Source of the DNA: Euryodendron excelsum
Taxonomy: Eukaryota; Streptophyta; Magnoliopsida; Ericales; Pentaphylacaceae
Length of the DNA: 64,000 bases
Assembly (NCBI GenBank): GCA_033060915.1
Contig: CM065381.1
Coordinates: 634,501 to 698,500 of the forward strand
Direction of reading: 5' to 3'
Shown: in pieces, positions 1-10,053 of the stretch
How the letters are laid out: every line of letters begins with the position of its first letter
Position numbering within the stretch: the stretch's first letter is position 1
Made by a program: the position numbers and the translations under genes
Notes under the pieces: generated by a model
Told to the model about the DNA's origin: nothing
Database searches by the model: none
The model's input: the letters and a program-made list of their open reading frames with translations, nothing else

Positions 1-1
1 G

Positions 2-217
2 ATTACTTTGGCTAGAGATTGGGCCACAACCGGAATCCAAAATCCTAAGTCTAGAACTAGTGCACAACTCGAGGGTAGGAAAGTGGATGAGTTGAATGCG
101 AGAATTAATACACTTACCCAAAAGTTAGAGGCCATGGAAATGAGTAAAGTTAATGATGTGGCTAGTGAGCCTCTTAGGGAAGTGAGTTGTCTAGTATGTG
201 ATACTGGTGCATATTGA
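2..217 (+). pseudogene. Athila-type gag fragment (decayed)
   Basis: An open frame of about 71 codons resembles a short internal part of the gag protein of the Athila element at 46936-52446. Both share RDWATTG, then a spacer with a DxxNA/LTxxxEA pattern, then the start of a CCHC zinc knuckle (CLVCD here, CSVCD in the better copy). The knuckle is cut by a stop right after its first two cysteines. Gag normally forms the retrotransposon particle and binds RNA. No LTR or pol is visible next to it, and it is followed by local duplications, so it is a dead relic entering from the left edge. The similarity was read by eye. Confidence is fair for Athila-like gag and low for exact ends. Confidence 0.6.
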
Positions 218-463
218 TCATTCCAGGATTCAAGGAGGCTCTATATAGTTAGGCCAATGTAGCTGACCAATACTGTGGTGCGTTTGTTGACCAATGGAGT
301 GAGAGAAACTATTACTCCTTAGGCAAGTGAGTTGTCTAGTATGTGATAATGTTGCATATTGATCATACCAGAATTCAAGGAGGCTCTACACAGTCAGGCC
401 AATGTAGCTGGCCAATATCGCGGTGCGTTTGTTGACTAATAGAGTGAGCGAAACCCTTACTCC
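182..463. repeat. 145-bp tandem duplication in gag relic
   Basis: The stretch beginning GTGAGTTGTCTAGTATGTGA at 182 recurs at 327 with a handful of substitutions and runs to about 463. It starts inside the zinc-knuckle codons of the gag fragment, so part of the dead gag was duplicated in tandem. Confidence 0.75.
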
Positions 464-683
464 AACACAATCAAACCCTCAACAATTCCAACTTTGAAAC
501 CAAAATATCACTAATCAAAGGCCTAGATTCGTAATGTAAATTTGAGGAATAGTGTAAGCCATGTAGTAGTCTCCAACACAGTTAAAGCCTCAACAATTCC
601 AATTTTGAAACAAAAATAGCACTAATCAAAGGCCTAGATTCGTAATGTAAATTTGAGGAATAGGGTAAGCCTTGTAGTAGTGG
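461..683. repeat. 110-bp tandem duplication
   Basis: A unit starting TCCAACACA at 461 recurs at about 572. Both copies share AACAATTCCAA and AATCAAAGGCCTAGATTCGT with few changes. It directly follows the 145-bp duplication and is probably gag-derived too. Confidence 0.75.
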
Positions 684-1133
684 TGCTTGGCCTTCCCCTT
701 CGTAAGGCTCTGTTCCTCCAATGTACTAAAAAAAAAAAAATTCACATTGTAATTTCAAACGGTAACCTGCATAACGTAACCAAACAACACATTATTGAAA
801 TCTCTCATCTTTTCTTTTTCTTTTTTGTTTCGGACAAAAGCAGAGCAAATGAATGAATAAACAACTCGGAATATATAGTTGAGAACAATAACTTACCAAA
901 TTGTACAACTTTAGTTATCTATTTTTATTGGATTACTTAGTTATGATTCCGTTTGAGGGTTCTGTTAATATTCCATAGTTTTAATTTCTACTTCAAATTT
1001 GTCTTCACAACACATACGACTCCTCTTCTAAACTAGTATGTAGCTTCAAAGTGTTTTTGAGGTAAGTTTGTGCTTTAGTGACTAGAATAAATGCACAGAG
1101 GTTAATACAGAGATACAATCGTATCACTATGCA
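684..1133. other. AT-rich spacer, no gene seen
   Basis: There is a short poly-A run near 727-739 and AT-rich sequence. No convincing coding frame, RNA gene or repeat was recognised. Confidence 0.5.
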
Positions 1134-1142
1134 TTATTTTCA

Positions 1143-1326
1143 GAGTTTAGTTTTGATGCACTAACAATGTAGAATTTTTTTTACACAAGTGGGTACTAGA
1201 ATGTGATATGTGTTCATGAGCCTTATTTATTTATGTTATGTTTAAATTCTAAAAGACACATGTCATATTCTAACACTCTACTTGTGTAAAAAAAATTTAT
1301 ACCGTTAGTGCATCAAAATTAAACTC
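1143..1326. mobile_element. Mutator-type MITE with perfect 9-bp TSD
   Basis: The ends are long inverted repeats: the left end reads GAGTTTAGTTTTGATGCACT and the right end is its near-perfect complement. Similarity continues inward for about 70 bp on each side, including the shared ACACAAGT block. The 9 bp TTATTTTCA flank it on both sides (1134-1142 and 1327-1335). Long TIRs, no coding capacity and a 9-bp TSD fit a non-autonomous Mutator-like (MULE) MITE. A related copy lies in the P450 intron downstream. Confidence 0.85.
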
Positions 1327-1335
1327 TTATTTTCA

Positions 1336-1698
1336 TCTATGCTTAGTTAATTTTGAATAATGAGCTAAGTCTATTGAATTAGCAAAGCACTCAGTTGACA
1401 CACTCCCCTCCGAGTCTGCTTCTTCGTCAGAAGGCCGATCACAATTAGTGAGATAAATTATAGAAGTCAACGGACCAAAACAAATTATGAAACCCAATGA
1501 CCCTAGAATTTTTCTCTTGGGTTTTATCGTAAAGTTTCAAAGTTGGTATAATTGGACTGGTATTGCAACTCCAAATACCCCAACTGACCCAGCTCACAGA
1601 ACTTTCGTGCTTATAAGTATAACTCTACTCCGTTTGCAAACTCGATCATCCCACAAATTCTATCACCCACATAGCATTGTAAAGGCAATCGAGACCTG
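1336..1698. other. Upstream region of the P450 pseudogene
   Basis: No gene is recognised. The expected P450 promoter and start codon would lie here, but I found no in-frame ATG joined to the hydrophobic anchor at 1699. The true 5' end is probably mutated or lost. Confidence 0.4.
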
Positions 1699-3547
1699 GA
1701 GTTCTATTTCTCCTTGTCTCACTCTCGCTCTACTTCATCTTCTACAAGCAAAAAGGTGAAAACCTCCCTACTGGCTCGACTGAATGGCCTATAGACGGCG
1801 AGAGCCTCGAGTTTCTGGTGACCGGGTGGAAGGGTCACCCAGAAAAGTTCATATTCGACCGCATAGCCAAGTACTCATCCTACGTCTTCAGGACACATCT
1901 TCTAGGGTCGCCGGCGGTCGTCTTCTGTGGGGCGGCCAGTAATAAATTCTTGTTCTCCAAGGAAAACAAGCTTGTGGAAGTGTGATGGCCCAGCTCCGTC
2001 GACAAAATATTCCCATCCTCAACACAGACCTCTTCCAAAGAAGAAGCCATAATTTTGAGAAAAATGCTCCCAAACTTCCTCAAACTGGAGGCTTTGCAGC
2101 GTTATATTGGCATCATGGATAGCATAGCAGCTCGACATTTCACTTCCGACTGGGAGAATAAGGACCAAGTGGTGGTCTTCCCTCTCACCAAGCGCTACAC
2201 ATTTTGGCTGGCTTGTCTTGTTCATCAGCGTTGAAGATCCCAGCCATGTGGCTAGATTTGCCGACCCTTTCGGTGTTTTGGTAGCAGGGCTCTTATCTAT
2301 CCCTGTAGACCTGCCAGGAACGCCATTTAACCGCGCCATCAAGGCCTCTAACTTCATCAGGAAGGAACTCGTGGCCATTATCAAGCAAAGGAAGATCGAC
2401 TTGGAGAGGGAAAGGCATCCTCGACGCAAGATATATTGTCACACATGCTTTTGACAAGCGAAGAAACTGGAAAGTTGATAAACGAGTCTGATATTCCAAA
2501 CAAGACCTTGGGTTTGTTAGTTGGTGGCCATGACACCGCGAGCTCGGCCTGTGCTTCCATAGTCAAGTATCTTGCTGAGCTGCCTGAGGTCTACGGAGGA
2601 GTTTACAAGGGTAATTCTCATTTGTCGTCTGTTACAGTATGTTTTATTCGACTTTTGTGTGGATGTATAGGACAATATTATTATTAGCTAATTTTATTAT
2701 TAGAGTTTAGTATTGAAGCACTAATAATGTAGAGTTTTTTTTTTTTTTTTTAATGAATCTGAATTTCTTTTATGTTCTCTTTGAACTCTAAAGATAAATG
2801 TCACATTGTAGCACACACTTAGTTAAAAAAAACTCTACACTATCAGTGTATTACAACTAAATTATATTATTATTATAGACCAAATAATTTGACTACTTAA
2901 TATATATGCTTGTGAACAGAGCAAATGGAGATAGCAAAATCAAAAGATCGAGGCGAATTGTTGAATTTGGAAGATATTAAGAAGATGAAATATTCATGGA
3001 ACGTAGCATGCGAAGTGATGAGGCTTGCACCACCTCTCCATGGTGCTTTCAGAGAAGCACTAACTGATTTCATGTACAACGGTTTCTCAACTCCAAAGGT
3101 TGGAAGGTAATAATATTTATGCAACTTCATTCAGCAGATGTCCAATTCTTATCATTTTAATTTTAATAGATAGGTTGTCAAATAAAGTACTTTTTATAAG
3201 TTACTTATCATTAACACTTTTTTTTTTTTTTTTACTTTTATGTTGTAATACAGATACATTGGAGCGCGAACTCAACTCATAAAAATCCTGAATTCTTTCC
3301 CGAGCCACATAAATTCAATCCTTCAAGATTTGAGGGTTGTGGACTGGCTCCTTACACATTCGTACCTTTTGGTGAAGGACCCAGGATGTGCCCAGGAAAA
3401 GAATATGCCCGATTGGAAATACTTGTGTTCCTGCACCATCTTGTGAAGTGGTTTAAATGGGAGAAAGTGATTCCTGAGAAGATTATTGTCGATCCTATGC
3501 CCAATCCTGAAAAGGGACTTCTAATTCTCTATGCTCACAAAGCTTAG
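1699..3547 (+). pseudogene. CYP716-like cytochrome P450 pseudogene (3 exons)
   Basis: Plant CYP716 enzymes are ER-anchored monooxygenases, many of which oxidise triterpene skeletons such as beta-amyrin. Exon 1 (about 1699-2610) has a hydrophobic N-terminal anchor, the hinge [11 protein letters not shown], and the I-helix oxygen-binding motif GGHDTAS at 2523-2543. Exon 2 (2920-3106) has the K-helix ExxR as EVMR at 3012-3023. Exon 3 (3254-3547) has the heme-cysteine loop [10 protein letters not shown] at 3368-3397. Introns 2611-2919 and 3107-3253 have GT-AG borders. The lesions are clear: a TGA in place of an expected Trp codon at 1983-1985, frameshifts near 2205-2222, near 2408-2420 and at about 3096-3103 (one G missing), and no start codon. 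The gene is recent enough that all catalytic motifs survive. The CYP716 subfamily call is from remembered family features; the substrate is unknown. Confidence 0.88.
2703..2864. mobile_element. MITE of the same family inside P450 intron 1
   Basis: The left end GAGTTTAGTATTGAAGCACT and the inverted right end ending in CAACTAAATTA match the 1143-1326 MITE, including TGTAGAGTTTTTTTT next to the TIR. Flanks are TTATTATTA-like on both sides, but the site is too repetitive to prove a TSD. It lies entirely within the intron. Confidence 0.65.
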
Positions 3548-3985
3548 ACTGGGACGAGAGGCCTTAGCTCCAATTCGATTATCCCACAAGTATTTCATTT
3601 TCAAGTGCGTTATGCCATGATAACTGAAGCTAAATATTAATCAAGGAAATATGCAGAAGTTGTGATCACATTGAATGTATAGTATTCGTAGAATAATGTT
3701 TGAAATAATAATAATAAAAAGATTTATGACAACAACAATCCTGAACTATGACGGCAATTATGGCATTGGATTACATGGAGTATTTGGACATACCCAAGGA
3801 CAAATAAGAAAATTTGACCAATTGATGAAAAATGTGATTCTGACCATGACCCTTCACAATTTTATTTTTGGTAAATTCTATCATTTTGAGCCTCAAACAA
3901 GAGATTTTTTTGTTTATAGTAACTTTTAGATCTTTCATATATTTTTCTATAGATGTGAAAACTTGACCTTGCCAGTTCTGGCATG
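3548..3985. other. 3' flank of the P450 pseudogene
   Basis: AT-rich downstream sequence. No second gene or element was recognised before the hAT-like terminus. Confidence 0.4.
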
Positions 3986-3993
3986 GTTCTAGT
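3986..3993. repeat. Left 8-bp TSD of hAT-like element
   Basis: GTTCTAGT directly precedes the TIR. The right counterpart is GTTCTGGT at 62420-62427 (7 of 8 identical). Confidence 0.6.
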
Positions 3994-4111
3994 TAGGTTT
4001 GTCAATGGATCTGAACCCAATCCGATAAATCCAATCCAAACCTGCCAGATCTGATTCGGTCATCCGACAAATCCAGACCCGCTAGATCCGTAAAATATCG
4101 GACCAGATACA
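3994..4111 (+). repeat. Left terminus of a hAT-like element
   Basis: It begins TAGGTTTGTCAATGGATCTG and continues with repeated GATCC/GACAAATCC-type subterminal motifs. The right terminus (62290-62419), read on the minus strand, begins TAGGCCTGCCAATGGATCGG and has the same kind of subterminal motifs. Plant hAT MITEs commonly begin YAGGG-TG-CAA and make 8-bp TSDs, which fits. Only the outer 18-20 bp align well; the rest is similar in composition. Confidence 0.6.
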
Positions 4112-4221
4112 GATAAACTCGATAGATTCGACTAGAGATTCAATCCACGAACTAGTTACACCATGCTTCCATGTCTACTAACACCACTTTCTCCCTCGTA
4201 AGATTTGGACACCAACAAAAG

Positions 4222-4222
<1 letters not shown>

Positions 4223-4267
<45 letters not shown>
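4223..4267. repeat. (GA)n microsatellite
   Basis: An uninterrupted GA dinucleotide run of about 22 units. Confidence 0.97.
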
Positions 4268-4270
<3 letters not shown>

Positions 4271-4820
4271 CACCAATCACAAGTTTGTCAAAAATGAAGA
4301 TGAGCGTCCGAAGGTGGTGTACGAGTTCAGCAAGCCATGAATCTGGTCCGGAGATGCCATGCTTGAGCAGATCTACAGTTATTGCGGAGCCAGTCTTGGA
4401 GTGGATTTGTTCTGGGTAGTGAAGTTTTGAAGCTTAACATCTATTATGAATCTCTGTAGATTACAGTAAGAGTATCTGTTGAGAAAGATTTTAGAGAGAG
4501 AAGGGTAGAAATAGATGGAGGTGGTAGAGAGAAAAACACCAATTTCTTTGAGCTATAGCAGTTATGGTGGTGGTGAGGACCATTAAGGGTTACCATCTTC
4601 AAAGTCGGTAGTCTAAATGGGTTTGTTCAGACTTTCATTTTAGCTCAACCATTAGAGAAAAAAGAGACGGTATTTTTGCAAAGAGAGAAAGTGAGATGGA
4701 TAGTCTACATGGGGGGAAATTTCCCTGACACAGATTTTTCACAAACTTAATTTCACAATTGGCTAATGTTTTAACTTTATGCCACAACTCAAGTTCATCG
4801 CCAATTCAATTGGCATTTTG
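4268..4820. other. No gene seen
   Basis: GA-rich then mixed sequence without a convincing coding frame. A GGGAAATTTCCC palindrome near 4716 may mark an old element end but has no supported partner. Confidence 0.35.
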
Positions 4821-4823
4821 ATT

Positions 4824-4911
4824 AAAACTGCTAATCGAATTGGCGTTTTTAAGTGTATTCGGTAACCGTACGTATATCGGACGAAAAACTGTCAATTCAA
4901 TTAGCAGTTTT
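4824..4911. repeat. 19-bp inverted repeat, 50-nt loop
   Basis: AAAACTGCTAATCGAATTG at 4824-4842 matches the complement of 4893-4911 at 18 of 19 positions. A second inverted pair, CGCCAATT at 4799-4806 and AATTGGCG at 4838-4845, overlaps the left arm. It could be a decayed small MITE or MULE end. Confidence 0.7.
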
Positions 4912-5019
4912 ATTATTCATAAAACCCTAGCTTGTTTTTCTCCCAGTTCCATCTCATTTTATCAATCCTCACAGCCTCCTCCTCTCTCGCGCAAGTTCAC
5001 AGCTTCTCCCATCACGGCC

Positions 5020-5099
5020 TTCTCTCTTTCTCTCTCTCTCTCTCTCATTCACACCCTCTCTCTCTCTCTTTAGAGGCTATGCCTCCCTCTCTTTCTTGT

Positions 5100-5158
<59 letters not shown>

Positions 5159-5164
5159 ACTCTC
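5020..5164. repeat. (CT)n microsatellite cluster
   Basis: Three CT-rich runs separated by short unique pieces (CATTCACAC, TTTAGAGGCTATGCC). Confidence 0.95.
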
Positions 5165-6113
5165 GTTTGCAGGCTCCTTATCCGAGTGTGAGTAAAGTGG
5201 AATTTTTATTTTGGTATGTTTATTTTCTTGCTTTTATTCAACCTTTATAAGTGAATATGTACATTATTACTCCCTCAATTATATGTGGTAACAAACTTTT
5301 GTGTATGCATTACTCTTGATTTTATTTTAGTTATAGATATAAAAATGCTTTAGTTTAAGTTCTCTTCTACATTTTCTGAAGTAACCTCATTGACGTATAG
5401 TGAGTTAGATATAACCATACATTTCAAGCTCACACATTGCATATGGAAACAACTAAATTTTATTTTCCCTTAAAATGTATGGAATTTGTGAATGCAACTA
5501 GTGACAAAAGTTTAATTTAATTAGCTTTGCTTTAGGCAATATAATGAAAGAAATAAAAATGAGAGAGTGGGCCAAGAATAAAAAATTAATAAAGTTAATT
5601 GGAATGGCTAATAAAATTAATAAAGAATAAAAATGAAATAAAAAAATTAATCAATGAGATATTTACATTAAAAATATTTAAAGAATAAAAAATTAAAATG
5701 GCTAATAAAGTTAAATATATTTTAAATTAAAAAATTGTAAGGGAATTCAGGGAAAAAAACCATTATTTATTGGTCAAACAACAAATGGCCTTATAACATG
5801 TGTTTGCATACATAAATTAAAAGTTTTAAGAATTTAGGAATAAGCAATTAGGATCATTGGAGGCTCAACGTGGCTTTTTTAATTTCATAATTTTAAAGAA
5901 ACTATGGATGAGAAGTTGAGAGCAATTTAGACTCCGCTACATTGCTATATATAAAACACATAAATAGATATATTTATGTAAATATATGGGTTAAGATCAA
6001 CTTTTAGTTTGTTAGTACCTACTTGTCACAAAACCATTATTTGCTTTGTAAATATATGGGTGACTTTTTTTTTATTCTCAAACCATTTTGTTTGATGGTA
6101 GGCACATGTAAGT
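5165..6113. other. AT-rich spacer before MULE gene
   Basis: Very AT-rich, with short repeated AATAAAGTTAAT/AATAAAAATTAA stretches. No gene or structured element recognised. Confidence 0.5.
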
Positions 6114-7772
6114 AATGACGACAATGGTACTGTTTTATTGGGGAGGAAAGAAAGTACGAGATCGCTGAGAAGGGATAGCTTATCATGTAGAGACTAGTGG
6201 ATGTTATAATATAGAACTGGGGACCTCACTTGGTGGGTTACGAGACATGATCATTCCTAAGATGGATGAGTATGGAGAACATGTAAACATAAAGTTCATA
6301 TGTAGTACCCTGTTAGACGAAGTAGAGAAGTATGGATATATAAGAAGTTGTCGGTCAAGGACGACGAGACATTGCAAACTGTGTTAAATCTCTCTTCGAA
6401 ATATCCTGACATGTATTGTGTTGAAATGTACAATGAGAAAGACATATCTACAATGACCACCAGTCACAGTCGCCCTGATTTTAATTGGGGAGATGTCCAG
6501 TCCTACGGTGAAATCTTGGCAGGGAGAGGTGATGCATTGGCCTTGGGGACATTTACTAGAATGCTTACAGTCGGGCATAGTCGTCGAAGTGCAATCGGAG
6601 AGGATGTGCCGGGCTAACCAATATCTAACCTTTTCACCCCATACGATGATTACTTACAGGGTCCGAGTAATGTTGAACAATTGCATGACTTTGATAGTCC
6701 ACCCATATATCAACATAATATGCTTCGGCCCAAGGGGGGTGCGTAGAGGCGAGAGGTCCCAGTGCAAGTATGGATCTCGTAGAATGACTTGTGGGCCTTG
6801 ATGAGATTGGTAGAGGGATAGATGAAGATGAAGATGTAGATGTTGTTCAATCCGATTAATCAGAGGAAGATGTTGATGTTTTACTGAGAAATGATGAAAA
6901 TGACGACTCTAATGACGATGGGCAAGAACAAGTGAACCTTCTTGAATTGAATGACAATCCGGTGCCCTTTTTTATGAATCTGGATGGGGTAGATGACTCC
7001 GCAGCTGGTCGAAACTTATACCATCGCGGTTCAACATGGTCAGATGCTAATCTAGAGTTTGCAAAAGGGATGGTTTTCAAATATAAGGATGCAGTGATCC
7101 GTGCATGTAATTGGTATCATGTGAAGAGGAACAAATATTATTATGTTGTAGAAACAAATAAAAAGGTTTGGAGCACCAGGTGCAGTCAAGATTGCCCATG
7201 GAAACTGCATGCCTATTAAAGAAGAAGCATACTTTGTTTGAAATCACGCAATACCCTGGGCCTCATACTTGTTTACATGGGATGGAGAGTTTGGATCACT
7301 GCAACCTTAATTCAACATTCATTGCACACGTGATTAAGACACAAGTTGCGGTAAGTTCCTATAAATTCTAAATTAAAAGTAAGATATTTGGATATTATGC
7401 AGTAATGCTCATATGAATATAAAGATTGAGTGTTTATTTTGTTGTGGTGTACAAGAAGACCCTGGATGGAAGATAGCTTCCATAATCGAGAGTGTAAAAA
7501 CTAGTGCTGATTTCACAGTCTCATGTAAAAAAGCTTGGCTTGGAAGAACAACGACCATTGCGATGGTTTTCAAGGATTGGGATGAGTCCTATGAAAAGTT
7601 ACCAAGGTATATGAGAACGTTGCAGTTAAAGAACCCGGGCACAGCTGTGGTTTTGGAAATACGTGACATTGGAAGGTCTGCTGGCGTCGTGCTTGACAAA
7701 ATTTTCTGGGCATTTCGGCCATGCATTGAAGGTTTTAACCACTACCCTCCAGTGATTTGTATTGATGATATC
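6114..7772 (+). pseudogene. MULE (MuDR-type) transposase, broken 5' part
   Basis: MULE transposases are nuclear DDE enzymes that cut and paste Mutator-like elements. The first ATG context at 6114 gives MTTMVLFYWGGKK, typical of the N-terminus of plant MuDR-like proteins, then a stop. A later open stretch (6932-7217) holds the MuDR N-terminal DNA-binding region: GMVFKYKDAVIRACNWYHVKR, then a zinc-site-like CSQDCPWKLHA. A frameshift near 7217 is followed by PGPHTCL, a probable intron from 7351 (GTAAGT) to 7455, and an exon 7456-7772 with WLGRTTTIAMVFKDWDESY and FNHYPPVICIDD. The last part corresponds to the start of the catalytic domain, where the first catalytic Asp is expected. The gene stops exactly where family A copy 1 is inserted, so the rest of the DDE domain and any SWIM finger are missing. 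Several stops upstream show it was already decaying or has decayed since. Confidence 0.8.
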
Positions 7773-7969
7773 TGTAAGCACCCCATTTTTGACCGCACGA
7801 CAGTCTACACTCCGTCCAGACTTGTACTTAAGTCAATATGGACGTATTCTAATCGAAACCAACTCTCTAAGTCTAAATCCCGTTTGTTCATCGCTTCGCG
7901 GGCCCACCAGGCCCAAATAGAGGCAAAATGACCAAAATGCCCTTAGGGAGCATTATCTTTTCCAATTCC

Positions 7970-8247
7970 AATCCCTCTCTCGAGACAGTTGATTCCTCGA
8001 GATGGTAAATCTACTCCAATCAGGTGCGTCTTTCTGAAGACAGTAAATCCCTTTCCAATTCCAAATTAGGCACATCTTTCCGAAGACGATAAGACCCCTT
8101 TCCAATTCCAATCCCTCTCTTGAGACAGTTGATTCCTCGAGACGGTAAATCTACTTCAATCAGGTATGTCTTTCCGAAGACGATAAGACCCCTTTCCAAT
8201 TCCAATCCCTCTCTTGAGACAGTTTATTTCTCGAGACGGTCCGACAC
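7970..8247 (+). repeat. U3 UNCG-hairpin units, copy 1 (5' part)
   Basis: About three units of roughly 80 bp, each with a TCTCGAG...CTCGAGA-type inverted pair and a GTCTT...AAGAC-type hairpin, for example GTCTTTCCGAAGAC near 8169-8182. Confidence 0.8.
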
Positions 8248-8454
8248 TGTAAGCACCCCATTTTTGACCGCTCGGCAGTCTACACTCCGTCCAGACTTGT
8301 TTTCAAGTCATTATGGATATATTCCAATCGAAACCAATCCTCTAGTCCAAATTCCATCTTTCCATCGCTTCGCGGGCCTGTCAGGCCCAAATAGAGGCAA
8401 AATGACCAAAATACCCTTAGGGGCATTGTCCTTTCTTATTCCAATTCCAATCCC

Positions 8455-9030
8455 TCTCTCGAGACAGTTTATTTCTCGAGACGGTCCGAGTAGCAAAACT
8501 ACTCACAAAACCGTCGGAGTGGCGGAAACGCTCACAAAACCGTCAGAGTGGCGGAAACACTCACAATCCAGGCACGTCTCTTCGGAGTCGGTAAGACCCC
8601 TTTCTAATCCCTCTCTCGAGACAGTTTATTCCTCGAGACGGTTCCAATTTAGGCACGTCTTTTCGGAGACGGTAAGACCCCTTTCCAATCCCTCTCTCGA
8701 GACAGTTTATTCCTCGAGACGGTCCGAGTAGCAAAACTACTCACAGAACCGTTAGAGTAGCTGAAATACTCACAAAGCCGTTAGAGTAGCGGAAATACTC
8801 ACAGAACCGTTAGAGTAGCAGAAATACTCACAAAGCCGTTAGAGTAGCGGAAATACTCACAGAGCCGTTAGAGTAGCGGAAATACTCAACTGTTAGAGTA
8901 GCGGAAATACTCACAGAACCGTTAGAGTAGCGGAAATACTCAAGCCCGTCCGAGTAGCGGAAATACTCAACCCCGTCCGAGTAACGGAAATACTCAACCC
9001 CGTCCGAGTGGCGGAAACACTCAAAACCTA
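8455..9030 (+). repeat. U3 hairpin array, copy 2
   Basis: It starts with TCTCGAG/CTCGAGA and GTCTC..GAGAC-type units, then about a dozen units of roughly 29 bp with the core GAGTAGCGGAAATACTC, whose ends GAGTA and TACTC are complementary. The variant GAGTGGCGGAAACACTC (ends GAGTG/CACTC) also occurs. Confidence 0.9.
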
Positions 9031-9114
9031 GGTCAATAACCATGTTTGTTAGCTCACTTCGGTGAAAAATGACCAAACTACCCTTAGGACCTCTTTCAAG
9101 ACTTTTCGGTCAAG

Positions 9115-9690
9115 ATGACCATTTTGCCCCTAGGCATCCGAACGCCCCGGGAACCACATTGGCTCTGGGTATCAAACCGGTAATGTCCCGATAATACTTT
9201 TTAGTGTTCTCAACCTCCCTTTACCTTTCCGGATCATTCCGAGTTAGTTCCGGCCAACCCGGTGCAAAATGACCGTTTTGCCCCTGGAGGGCCGGTCTCC
9301 TTCTTCGACCACACCGGCTCTGGGTATCAAACCGGTAATGTCCCGAGAATACTTTTTATAGTATTCTCAACCTTCCTTTACCTTTCTGGATCATTCCGAG
9401 TCAGTTCCGGCCAACCCGGTAAAAATAACCGTTTTGCCCCTGGAGAGCCGGTCTCCTTCTTCAACCACACCGGCTCTGGGTATCAAACCGGTAATGTCCC
9501 AAGAACACTTTTTATAGTATTCTCAACTTTCCTTTACCTTTCCGAATCATTCTGAGTCAGTTCCGGCAAACCCGGTATAAAATGACCGTTTTGCCCCTGG
9601 TGGGCCGGTCTCCATTTCCGACCACTCCGGCCCTGGGAATCAAACCGGAAACCTCTGGGAACATTCTAAATAATTTTTCCAGATCCCAAC
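9115..9690 (+). repeat. About 157-bp U3 tandem units, copy 2
   Basis: Four tandem units share ACCGTTTTGCCCCTGG, GGCTCTGGGTATCAAACCGG and, in most, a hairpin GAGAATAC...GTATTCTC. Equivalent blocks lie at about 13905-14470, 20690-21180, 26820-27250, 32190-32700, 39360-39620 and 58850-59260. Confidence 0.85.
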
Positions 9691-10045
9691 TTTTCTTCCG
9701 GGACAGTTTGAGTTTGTCCCGACAGTTTTCCGGTCCGGTTGACCGTTTTGCCCCTAAAGGCTCGGTCAACCTTTTCGACACATCCAATCCTCACTTTTCA
9801 AGTCAAATACCTCTAGGACACTATTTTAAGTGTTCCTGCTCCTTTCCGGCCTTCCGGGTCACTCCCGGCTCCTTCAAATCATTCCCGGACTTTCCGGAGT
9901 CACTCCTAGTGAAGCCAGGCTAAAGTTTACATGGTAGTCACTAGTACAGACACCCAAATCTAGTCAAAGATACGTTGCTTGCCGACCTTAATTGTTTCCT
10001 AAATGGCTGGCGCCACTAGCAGTGGCGCCAGGCTTGTCCAACTTC

Positions 10046-10053
10046 TATAAATA
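10046..10053 (+). promoter_or_regulatory. TATA box, family A copy 2
   Basis: TATAAATA within CTATAAATACAGAGCC, a string conserved at the same place in almost all copies. It is downstream of the U3 repeats and upstream of the AAACCCTAG leader, so it probably sets the U3/R border. Confidence 0.8.

Noticed and set aside
1487..1759. A 90-codon frame upstream of the P450
   Set aside because: It runs out of frame into the P450 anchor region and shows no similarity to a known N-terminus.
4171..5195. Frames through the GA and CT microsatellites
   Set aside because: Arg/Glu and Ser/Leu runs come from dinucleotide repeats.
8120..8731. A 203-codon plus-strand frame through the hairpin repeats
   Set aside because: It is a by-product of tandem repeats without stops. 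Similar frames appear on both strands in other copies and have no protein-like conservation.
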